From Anaerolinea sp. (lineage in GTDB: Bacteria; Chloroflexota; Anaerolineae; Anaerolineales; Anaerolineaceae), in contig PNNU01000056.1 of the NCBI GenBank assembly GCA_013824385.1, positions 1-12,090 of the forward strand: a stretch of 12,090 nt of DNA, written 5' to 3'. The position numbers were made by a program, and so were the translations under genes. Below are positions 6,632 to 12,090 of the stretch, one piece after another; within the stretch, counting starts at the first letter, position 1; the number at the start of each line of letters is the position of its first letter. The notes under the pieces are model-generated. The model had not been told where the DNA came from. It did not search any database and was given only the letters and a program-made list of their open reading frames with translations.

Positions 6632-7180
6632 ATGCCGAATTTCCATCGTTTCAGAGTGGAAGGTGGAATCTATTTCTTCACGGTTGTAACATATCATCGG
6701 CGCCCTTTTTTGGTGACACCATCCGCACGAAAAATATTGCATGACGCCTTCGAAATCGCTCAGGCGCGTTTTCCATTTGAGACCCTGGCTGTGTGCTTGC
6801 TGCCTGACCATCTGCATTGCATATGGAAATTACCCGCGGATGATTCCAATTATTCCATTCGTTGGAGGGTTATTAAAAACCTGTTTACCGTGCGTTATCT
6901 GAAAGAAGTTGGAATTGAAGAGCCACGAAATAGGTCGAGGATAAAAAGGCACGAAGCTGCTATTTGGCAGCGGCGTTTTTGGGAACATACTATCCTTGAC
7001 GAGGACGATTTTGAAGCTCATTTGGATTACATTCATTACAATCCAATCAAACATGGCTTGGTCGAACGGGCCGCAGATTGGAAATGGTCAAGTTTTCATA
7101 AATACGTACACGAAGGGCTCTATGATATTAACTGGGTTGGCGGGGATGAAGGGCGGATCCAGGGTTTTCCGATTGATTGA
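6632..7180 (+). CDS. REP-associated tyrosine transposase (RAYT, Y1/HUH family)
   Basis: This 182-aa protein belongs to the Y1 HUH single-strand transposases related to IS200/IS605 TnpA, in the subgroup that lives beside REP sequences. Visible are the N-terminal GGIYFFTVVTYHRRP (11-25), the HUH metal site CLLPDHLHCIW (55-65, His 60 and His 62), the RAYT hallmark WQRRFWEHTILDEDDFEAHL (112-131) and YIHYNPIKHGLV (133-144) with the probable nucleophile Tyr 133, ending ADWKWSSFHKY. It is full length with no frameshift or stop, so it could be active. The gene is flanked at 6572-6602 and 7202-7232 by two GTAG-hairpins in inverted orientation, the classic single-copy RAYT arrangement. There is no Shine-Dalgarno sequence. 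RAYTs usually stay single-copy and mobilise REPs in trans, so this may be a domesticated gene rather than an insertion sequence. Confidence 0.93.
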   Translation: MPNFHRFRVEGGIYFFTVVTYHRRPFLVTPSARKILHDAFEIAQARFPFETLAVCLLPDHLHCIWKLPADDSNYSIRWRVIKNLFTVRYLKEVGIEEPRNRSRIKRHEAAIWQRRFWEHTILDEDDFEAHLDYIHYNPIKHGLVERAADWKWSSFHKYVHEGLYDINWVGGDEGRIQGFPID

Positions 7181-7201
7181 TATGAAGGTTTTTATAATAT
7201 A

Positions 7202-7232
7202 GGTGCATCCCACCAAACGGGATGCACCCTAC
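7202..7232 (-). repeat. REP hairpin, right, inverted relative to the left copy
   Basis: Read on the - strand, GTAG (7232-7229) is followed by GGTGCATCCC (7228-7219), a 7-base loop and GGGATGCACC (7211-7202). The stem is identical to the left copy and only the loop differs. The outward-placed GTAG on both sides makes the pair an inverted repeat around the transposase gene, in a unit of 661 bases. Confidence 0.88.
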
Positions 7233-7269
7233 GAACTTACCTTTTTTCTATTTGATAACTGTTGATAGA

Positions 7270-7866
7270 TTAGTGTGTTGGCTGAAAATTCAATAAACGC
7301 AGTTTTTTGCGTTCTGGTGACCATTCCAGTATTGAAATGCTGGCAGGGTCAACGGTTATTCGATGAAAGAACTCTCGCGGAAGATTGATTCCTGCTGCAA
7401 TACCCAGGCGTAATATTTCGCAGTGTGCAAAACACACAATGTGGTCATCTGTTTGATATTTTTGACTTAATACATCCAAACCTGCAGATACCCGGGATTG
7501 TGCTTGTGCCGTGTTGTCTCCATTTGGAAATTGCACATCTGCTGGATGTTCATTAAACTGCTGCCAGATGGGGTTGGAAAACAATTCATCACCCATCCCT
7601 TGGAAATCTCCAAAATTGATTTCTCGTAAAAAGTCCTGCGGAATGACTTCGAGGTTAAGCGCTTTTGCCAGCGGTGCCGCGGTTTCACAGGCTCTCTCCA
7701 TCGGGCTGGAATAGATTGCTTTAATCGGGAAGCTACTCAAATAATCCGCAGCTTTTTGAGCCTGACCGCGCCCCTCTTCATTCAAATGAATTCCGGGCAG
7801 GTTGCCGCATAATTTCTTGCCGATGAAATCAGTTTTGCCATGTCTTACGAGATAGATAATTGCCAT
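7270..7866 (-). CDS. Histidine phosphatase family protein (phosphoglycerate-mutase-like)
   Basis: This 198-aa member of the branch 1 histidine phosphatases dephosphorylates its substrate through a phospho-histidine. The catalytic core is visible: YLVRHGKTD (5-13) with nucleophile His 9, the phosphate-binding Arg in YSSPMERACETA (52-63), the acid Glu in LREINFGDFQG (80-90), and the second His in FAHCEILRL (146-154), where SHG is more usual. Relatives include GpmB-like, CobC and broad-specificity phosphatases; the substrate cannot be told. TAAGGAGG at the end of rarA provides the ribosome site, four bases upstream of the ATG, with only 9 bases between the rarA stop and this start, so they are co-transcribed. 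Its 3' end is duplicated as a remnant beside rdgB, and the REP-RAYT unit lies immediately downstream. Confidence 0.9.
   Translation of the reverse strand: MAIIYLVRHGKTDFIGKKLCGNLPGIHLNEEGRGQAQKAADYLSSFPIKAIYSSPMERACETAAPLAKALNLEVIPQDFLREINFGDFQGMGDELFSNPIWQQFNEHPADVQFPNGDNTAQAQSRVSAGLDVLSQKYQTDDHIVCFAHCEILRLGIAAGINLPREFFHRITVDPASISILEWSPERKKLRLLNFQPTH
7282..7314. repeat. Imperfect direct repeat, right copy (partner at 6527-6559)
   Basis: This is the coding end of the intact histidine-phosphatase gene. The spacing to the left copy is 755 bases, enclosing the whole REP-RAYT-REP unit. Confidence 0.8.
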
Positions 7867-7875
7867 TACCCCTCC

Positions 7876-9240
7876 TTATTTTGGCGGCCCAGCTTTATCG
7901 GGTGCTTTCCCCAATGCTTGTTCCTGTGCAGTGCGCCAACGCGCCAGCCATTCGGACATCTGACCCTCATACCCCTGGTCGGAGGGTTCGTAGAAATGGG
8001 TGCCCAGCAACTTGGTTGGTAAATACTGCTGAGGAATGAAGTGGCCCTCAAACATGTGCGGATACTGGTAGCCCTTGCCGTGGCCAAACCCTTTGGCGTC
8101 GCGGTTTTTATCCATCAAATGAATGGGCACATCCCCGCTGCCTTGGGTTTCGATACTTTCTCGGGCCTTAAAGAAGGCGCCCGCCGAGTTGGATTTTGGC
8201 GCAGTGGCCAGAAATAACGTCGCTTCCACAATCGGATAAATGCCCTCGGGCATACCGATATATTCGTATGCATACGCCGCCGCAGAGGCAACCTGAATGC
8301 CGCGCGGGTCCGCCAGACCAATGTCTTCTCCGGCCAGCACGATCAAGCGTCTCAAAATAAAACGCGGATCCTCACCGGCCAGGATCATCTTGGCCAGCCA
8401 GTAGAGCGCCGCGTCAGGGTCCGAGCCGCGGACAGACTTAATGAAAGCCGAAATGGTATCGTAGTGTGCGTCGCCCATGCGGTCGTAGAGCAGTGCCCGC
8501 CGTTGAATGGATTCCTGCGCCACATCAAGGGTGATGTGGGTGCTGCCGTCCGCTTCTGGGGGCGTGCTTTCCACGGCCAGTTCTATTGCGTTGAGCAGGT
8601 TGCGCGCATCCCCGCCTGCCATGTGGATCAGGTGTTCGCGGGCGTCATCGTCAAATTGGATCATGCGCTTGCCGTAGCCGACTTCCTGGTCTGTCAGCGC
8701 ACGAGTGAGGATGATGTTCATGTGCTCTGGAGTGAGCGCTTCAAGTAGAAAAATGCGTGATCGTGAGACCAGCGCGGGGATGACGTCAAAGTAAGGGTTT
8801 TCGGTGGTGGCGCTGATCAGGGTGATCATGCCGGTTTCGACATGCGGCAGCAGCGCGTCTTGCTGGGCTTTATTCCAGCGGTGCACCTCATCCACAAACA
8901 GAATCGTGCGTCTGCGGTAGAGTTTGCGCCGGTCGGTGGCTTCGGTGATCACGCGGCGCAGTTCAGCCACACCGGCCAGCACTGCCGAGAGACTCTCAAA
9001 ATGTGCCTGGGTGTGGGCTGCGATTAAACGAGCCAGGGTGGTCTTGCCCGTGCCTGGAGGACCTGTGAAAATGATCGAAGAAAACAGCCGGTCCGCGGTA
9101 ATGGCGCGGCGCAGCAGCTTGCCTTCGCCGATGATGTGCTCCTGGCCGACGAATTCATCCAGCGTGCGCGGACGCAGCCGCGCAGCCAGCGGACCTTCAC
9201 TGGCAAGGTTTTCATTCATCGCATGTTCAAATAAATCCAT
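7876..9240 (-). CDS. rarA: Replication-associated recombination protein RarA (MgsA), AAA+ ATPase
   Basis: This is a clamp-loader-like AAA+ ATPase that acts at stalled replication forks (MgsA/RarA in bacteria, WRNIP1 in eukaryotes). The 454-aa length is normal. Visible are [15 protein letters not shown] (21-35), Walker A GPPGTGKT (60-67), Walker [21 protein letters not shown] (113-132), sensor 1 SATTENP (143-149), the arginine finger in ALVSRSRIF (156-164) and sensor 2 GGDARNLLN. The C-terminal oligomerisation domain has [41 protein letters not shown] and GYQYPH, all family hallmarks. Trp replaces the more usual Phe in [10 protein letters not shown]. The ATG at 9240 has no clear Shine-Dalgarno sequence, but an extended -10 ends six bases before it, so the mRNA may be leaderless. 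Met 8 is an alternative start, also without a ribosome site. It is followed 9 bases later by the histidine phosphatase. Confidence 0.95.
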   Translation of the reverse strand: MDLFEHAMNENLASEGPLAARLRPRTLDEFVGQEHIIGEGKLLRRAITADRLFSSIIFTGPPGTGKTTLARLIAAHTQAHFESLSAVLAGVAELRRVITEATDRRKLYRRRTILFVDEVHRWNKAQQDALLPHVETGMITLISATTENPYFDVIPALVSRSRIFLLEALTPEHMNIILTRALTDQEVGYGKRMIQFDDDAREHLIHMAGGDARNLLNAIELAVESTPPEADGSTHITLDVAQESIQRRALLYDRMGDAHYDTISAFIKSVRGSDPDAALYWLAKMILAGEDPRFILRRLIVLAGEDIGLADPRGIQVASAAAYAYEYIGMPEGIYPIVEATLFLATAPKSNSAGAFFKARESIETQGSGDVPIHLMDKNRDAKGFGHGKGYQYPHMFEGHFIPQQYLPTKLLGTHFYEPSDQGYEGQMSEWLARWRTAQEQALGKAPDKAGPPK

Positions 9241-9246
9241 CCCATA

Positions 9247-9255
9247 ATTGTAGCA
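9247..9255 (-). promoter_or_regulatory. Extended -10 promoter of rarA, possibly giving a leaderless mRNA
   Basis: On the - strand TGC (9255-9253) precedes TACAAT (9252-9247), a five-of-six -10 with the extended TGn. Transcription would start about seven bases on, at the A of the rarA ATG (9240). No good -35 hexamer is visible. Confidence 0.45.
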
Positions 9256-9258
9256 TAA

Positions 9259-9288
9259 ATGATATAATTAGGACATATTTCCTATAAT
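9259..9288 (+). promoter_or_regulatory. Probable promoter of the DUF5680-phzF-pfkB-esterase operon
   Basis: A perfect -10 TATAAT (9283-9288) lies 18 bases after ATGATA (9259-9264), a four-of-six match to TTGACA. The imperfect palindrome TAGGA-N6-TCCTA (9269-9284) runs through the spacer into the -10 and could be an operator. The leader to the ATG at 9334 would be about 39 bases. Confidence 0.45.
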
Positions 9289-9333
9289 GTTTATTGTGTT
9301 TTCGATCACTCATTTTCTTTCTAAGAGGGCCGT

Positions 9334-9789
9334 ATGTTATCAAAAGATTTCGTTTCATTCCTGATCCGCGCCAAGCAGAACACTTATGCTTCAGGCAAGC
9401 CGGCTGACCAGACCTCGCGCCCGGCATCGCACGACATGCAATATGAAGAAAAGCCTTACCTCTACATTGATTCCTGGTTGGGTGGTTTCCATTTTATTGG
9501 AGAAGAGGCCGTTTGGCACAAAGGTGCTGCGGTTTGGGGGATGAATTATTACGGCAAAATGTTGACTGAGCATGTGCCAGATGGTTTCAGTCATTTTTTG
9601 AAAGCATCACTCCTCAATGCTCCGGCAGATGCTCCATATCGCGGACCATCAGTTTATATTGAAGACGATTTCGAGTATCATTGTTCCTGGAGGGGCACAC
9701 TCACCTCGTTTGAAGGCGAAGAAGCCATCTCCTACAAAAAACAGGTCATCTACCGCCTAAGCTTCCACGGTGGTGAAATTCGCGAATAG
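9334..9789 (+). CDS. DUF5680 domain-containing protein
   Basis: This 151-aa protein resembles the DUF5680 family, a domain of unknown function sometimes found attached to XRE-type regulators but here on its own. The recognisable core is FLIRAKQNTYASG (9-21), the YLYIDSWLGGFHFIGEEAVW segment (42-61) and PVWGMNYYG-like AAVWGMNYYGKML (65-77), followed by a C-terminal part rich in aromatic residues and charge (YIEDDFEYHCSWRGTLTSFEGEE). No signal peptide, membrane segment or helix-turn-helix is seen, so it is probably a small cytoplasmic protein. AGAGG five bases before the ATG supports the start. It leads an operon, 18 bases upstream of the PhzF gene. The function is unknown; the family call is from memory of the motif. 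Confidence 0.78.
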   Translation: MLSKDFVSFLIRAKQNTYASGKPADQTSRPASHDMQYEEKPYLYIDSWLGGFHFIGEEAVWHKGAAVWGMNYYGKMLTEHVPDGFSHFLKASLLNAPADAPYRGPSVYIEDDFEYHCSWRGTLTSFEGEEAISYKKQVIYRLSFHGGEIRE

Positions 9790-9807
9790 ACTTAAAAGGA
9801 GCGGATT

Positions 9808-10596
9808 ATGTCAACTCCCTTATTTCAAGTAGACGCTTTTACTGACAAACTTTTTGCAGGCAACCCGGCGGCTGTTGTAGTATTGGAAGAGCAGCAAGAA
9901 GCCGCCTGGATGCAGGCTGTGGCGCGTGAGATGAACCTGTCTGAAACCGCCTTCGTCCACCCACAGCAGGGTGGCTTTCACCTGCAGTGGTTCACACCGC
10001 AGGTTGAAATTGACTTATGCGGGCACGCCACCCTGGCTACCGCGCATATCCTCTGGCAAACCGGGCTGATGCAAGACGAAGAAACAATCCGCTTCTTCAC
10101 GCGCTCGGGCTGGCTGGCGGCCTCGCGCAAAGACGGCCTCATTGAAATGGATTTCCCCTCCTCGCCTTTGGTGCCTTCAGATATTTCGGACGAGATTATC
10201 AATGCTGTGGGAGCTCGTCCCGATTTTACGGGCATCAGCGGCGAAAAATGGCTCTTCGAATATTCTGATGAGCGCACTATCCACAGTCTAAAACCCGATT
10301 TCTCTGCATTGAAACTGCGCAAGGGCAGGGCTTTGGCAGTCACCGCTCGATCAGACACCCCGGGCATTGATTTCGTTTCACGCTATTTCGCACCCTGGAT
10401 CGGAATTGACGAAGACCCTGTCACTGGATCTGCACATTGCATCCTCGGCCCTTATTGGTCGCGCAAACTGGGCAAGAATTACATGACCGCCTATCAAGCC
10501 TCAGCCCGCGGTGGAATCGTGCATGTTCGTATGAGCGGAGACCGCACTTACGTGGGCGGCAAGGCTGTCACTGTTTTTTCCGGGGAATTAAAATGA
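9808..10596 (+). CDS. PhzF family isomerase-like protein
   Basis: This 262-aa protein has the two-domain diaminopimelate-epimerase-like fold of the PhzF family, named for the phenazine isomerase but mostly of unknown substrate. Family marks are VDAFTDKLFAGNPAAVV (8-24), NLSETAFV (43-50) with the catalytic Glu 46, GHATLATAH (72-80), DEDPVTGSAH (201-210) with the conserved Asp, and RGGIVHVRM (234-242). AAAGGAG six bases before the ATG sets the start. No other phenazine genes are present, so phenazine synthesis is unlikely. Its TGA overlaps the ATG of the next gene (ATGA), so the two are translationally coupled, which may mean linked metabolic steps. Confidence 0.93.
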   Translation: MSTPLFQVDAFTDKLFAGNPAAVVVLEEQQEAAWMQAVAREMNLSETAFVHPQQGGFHLQWFTPQVEIDLCGHATLATAHILWQTGLMQDEETIRFFTRSGWLAASRKDGLIEMDFPSSPLVPSDISDEIINAVGARPDFTGISGEKWLFEYSDERTIHSLKPDFSALKLRKGRALAVTARSDTPGIDFVSRYFAPWIGIDEDPVTGSAHCILGPYWSRKLGKNYMTAYQASARGGIVHVRMSGDRTYVGGKAVTVFSGELK

Positions 10597-11519
10597 TGGA
10601 ACGAGATAGGTCTTTAACTAAATTCGATGTGGTAGTGGTTGGAAACGTTGGTATAGACACAAATGTTTTCTTTCAATCCAACGATATTGATTTTTCAGTG
10701 GAAGCGAATTTTACAGAAAATATTGATGTACTTGGCCAGGCTGGCGGTTATGCCAGCCGCGGATACGCCAGATTGGGAGCATCCACATCCTTCATCGGCT
10801 GTGTGGGTGCAGATTATTCCGGTAAATATATAAAGAGCGTGTTCGAAAATGAAGGCATCAACACAGACGGATTTTTCATTGATCCCCAAGGCACCAGTCG
10901 AAGCATAAATTTCATGTACCGCAATGGGCAGCGAAAAAACTTCTATGATGGCAAAAGTCATATGAAAATGCATGCCCCGTTGGAAGCGGCTGCCACTATT
11001 CTAAATGGCGTACGGTTGGCGCATTTCAATATCCCCAATTGGGCGCGAGAAGTGTTGCCCATTGCGAAAAGTGTTGGAGCGATGATTGCCTGTGATATTC
11101 AAGACGTGATCTCTGTTGATGACCCATATCGCCTGGATTTTGTAAAATACGCTGATTTTCTCTTCTTTTCTTCGGCAAATCATGCTGATCCAACCCCATT
11201 GATTCAATCCTACCTGAACATGAATCCGGCTTTAGTGATTGTCTCAGGCATGGGTGATCGAGGCTGTGCGTTGGGGACAAACTCGGGGGTCCAGTTCTTT
11301 CATCCGGTCAATATGGATTTGCCTGTCGTGGATACCAATGGAGCTGGCGACGCACTGGCCGTTGGATTTTTAACCAGCCGTGTATTGGAAGGGCGTTCGC
11401 TTGAGGAATCGATCCAACGGGGACAAATTTCTGCCAGATACAAGTGTGCTCAGAGAGCAACTTCCAATTGCATGATCACCAAAAACTTGCTTGATCATTA
11501 CCAACAAGAGTCTCGATGA
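10593..11519 (+). CDS. PfkB-family carbohydrate/nucleoside kinase
   Basis: This 308-aa protein has the ribokinase-like fold of the PfkB family, which transfers phosphate from ATP to a sugar or nucleoside hydroxyl. FDVVVVGNVGIDTN (11-24) is the first strand. The substrate block GQAGGYASRGYARLGASTSF (48-67) and GCVGAD (69-74) correspond to PfkB signature 1, with Ser where Asn is common. Signature 2 is DTNGAGDALAVGFL (247-260) with the anion hole and the catalytic base Asp 253. The open frame extends back to 10437 inside phzF, but those residues are out-of-frame phzF sequence. The ATG at 10593 (or the adjacent one at 10596) is chosen because it overlaps the phzF stop as ATGA, follows GGGGA, and places the first strand correctly. 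It ends in an ATGA overlap with the esterase gene. The substrate is unknown. Confidence 0.92.
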   Translation: MMERDRSLTKFDVVVVGNVGIDTNVFFQSNDIDFSVEANFTENIDVLGQAGGYASRGYARLGASTSFIGCVGADYSGKYIKSVFENEGINTDGFFIDPQGTSRSINFMYRNGQRKNFYDGKSHMKMHAPLEAAATILNGVRLAHFNIPNWAREVLPIAKSVGAMIACDIQDVISVDDPYRLDFVKYADFLFFSSANHADPTPLIQSYLNMNPALVIVSGMGDRGCALGTNSGVQFFHPVNMDLPVVDTNGAGDALAVGFLTSRVLEGRSLEESIQRGQISARYKCAQRATSNCMITKNLLDHYQQESR

Positions 11520-12090
11520 CACCCTTTTCGTTTCCTGGACTTGTTGGCAAAATTGACCGATTGGATTCATTCAGTTCAAAATATGTCATCCCACGTATTG
11601 TGGATATTTGGACTCCTCCACTATACGATGAAAATATTGATCAAAGATTTGCAGTCCTTTACATGCACGACGGACAGAACCTCTTTGATCCTTCCACATC
11701 AAAAATAAGTTATACCGATTGGGGGATGGATGAAACCATAACTCGCTTGATGTCAGAAGCGAAAATCCGGCCAATGATCGTGGTGGGGATGTGGTCAACG
11801 GATAAGCGCACCCTTGAGTACATGCCTCAAAAACTCCCTCATACTCTGACTTATCACGCATTGGTCCATTCCATGAAGCGCGAAGAAAAGGGCGATCTCT
11901 GCTCAGATGATTACCTGCGTTTCATTGTTGAGGAAGTTAAGCCTTATATCGACGCACACTATCTGACAATGCCTGACCAGCAAAATACTTTTATCATGGG
12001 ATCGAGCATGGGCGGTTTGATCTCAATGTATGCAATGTGTGAATACCCCCAGGTTTTCAGCGGAGCAGGGTGTGTGTCTACAGCCTTTCC
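11516..12090 (+). CDS. Esterase-family alpha/beta hydrolase (3' end beyond the window)
   Basis: The reading frame opens with the ATG at 11516, which overlaps the kinase stop (ATGA), and stays open to the window edge, giving 191 residues so far. It resembles the D-type/Fes-like esterase family (feruloyl esterase, enterochelin esterase and S-formylglutathione-hydrolase relatives). Marks are DIWTPPLYDE (30-39), the oxyanion-region block VLYMHDGQNLFDPS (47-60), VVGMWSTDKRTLEYMP (89-104), EVKPYIDAHYLT (140-151) and the nucleophile elbow FIMGSSMGGLISMYA (159-173) with Ser 164 in GxSxG. The catalytic Asp and His lie beyond the window. There is no signal peptide, so it is probably cytoplasmic. As the fourth gene of the operon it is translationally coupled to the kinase. 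The substrate is unknown. Confidence 0.88.
   Translation, partial: MTPFSFPGLVGKIDRLDSFSSKYVIPRIVDIWTPPLYDENIDQRFAVLYMHDGQNLFDPSTSKISYTDWGMDETITRLMSEAKIRPMIVVGMWSTDKRTLEYMPQKLPHTLTYHALVHSMKREEKGDLCSDDYLRFIVEEVKPYIDAHYLTMPDQQNTFIMGSSMGGLISMYAMCEYPQVFSGAGCVSTAF

Noticed and set aside
6572..7232. CRISPR-like repeats or a typical insertion sequence with target duplication
   Set aside because: There are only two repeats, they are inverted and hairpin-shaped, and they flank one RAYT gene. The direct repeat outside them is duplicated coding sequence, not a short target-site copy.
7202..7232. Right REP hairpin as the intrinsic terminator of the phosphatase-rarA transcript
   Set aside because: No T tract follows the stem on the - strand (TATATTATAAAA), so an intrinsic terminator is not supported, although it may slow or protect the 3' end.
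9978..10367. 129-aa frame on the - strand opposite phzF
   Set aside because: It is antisense to a full-length PhzF gene, with no motif and no start signal.
10437..10592. N-terminal extension of the PfkB kinase reading frame by 52 residues
   Set aside because: These codons lie inside phzF in another frame, give a Arg/His/Cys-rich sequence unlike a kinase, and precede the ATGA overlap that fits a coupled start at 10593.
9808..10596. Phenazine biosynthesis gene cluster
   Set aside because: Only a PhzF-family protein is present, with no phzA/B/D/E/G neighbours. The family is broad and mostly unrelated to phenazines.
1..12090. Defence system, prophage or toxin-antitoxin module
   Set aside because: Every sizeable frame is accounted for by housekeeping or metabolic families, apart from the RAYT and one unknown membrane protein. 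No nuclease-effector pair, integrase or tRNA attachment site is visible.

Overview
The window looks like a chromosomal housekeeping region of a bacterium. My best guess is a Chloroflexota member of the Anaerolineae type. The guess rests on the archaeal-style AspRS without the bacterial GAD insertion, the style of the primary sigma factor, the DUF177-rpoD pairing and the moderate base composition. It is an inference from protein resemblance, not from a marker gene. No phage, plasmid, CRISPR or defence system is visible. The only mobile-element signal is one REP-associated transposase with its two REP hairpins.

Layout. Positions 1-3070 (+): the 3' end of aspS, a GNAT acetyltransferase, prs (PRPP synthase) and mutM (formamidopyrimidine-DNA glycosylase), with gaps of only 15-21 bases and a Shine-Dalgarno sequence before each start, so probably one operon. 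Positions 3164-3862 (+): an unrecognised protein with one N-terminal membrane segment, followed by a hairpin terminator. Positions 5818-4080 (-): a DUF177/YceD-like zinc-cysteine protein followed by the primary sigma factor rpoD. Both start with TTG, and both are driven by a near-perfect sigma-70 promoter at 5858-5886. rpoD ends in a clear intrinsic terminator. Positions 5928-6530 (+): rdgB (house-cleaning dITP/XTP pyrophosphatase).

Positions 6518-7866 are the most interesting part. Just after rdgB, and overlapping its end, is a remnant of the 3' end of a histidine-phosphatase gene. It is followed by a GTAG-hairpin REP sequence, a RAYT transposase gene and a second REP in inverted orientation. 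Next comes an intact histidine-phosphatase gene on the - strand whose last codons match the remnant. Over 12 codons the two copies differ at five bases, all synonymous third positions. The REP-RAYT unit therefore sits between two diverged copies of the same gene end. Upstream of the intact phosphatase on the - strand, 9 bases away, is rarA (AAA+ replication-recombination ATPase), which may have a leaderless mRNA.

Positions 9334-12090 (+): a second tight operon of a DUF5680 protein, a PhzF-family isomerase, a PfkB-family sugar/nucleoside kinase and a 3'-truncated esterase. The last three genes are linked by two ATGA stop-start overlaps. The esterase runs off the window. The operon is divergent from rarA and shares a 93-base promoter region with it.

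Functionally, mutM (oxidised-base repair), rdgB (nucleotide-pool cleaning) and rarA (stalled forks) give the region a genome-maintenance flavour, while aspS, prs and rpoD are core translation, precursor and transcription genes. The shorter operon at the end is metabolic and its substrates cannot be read from the sequence.
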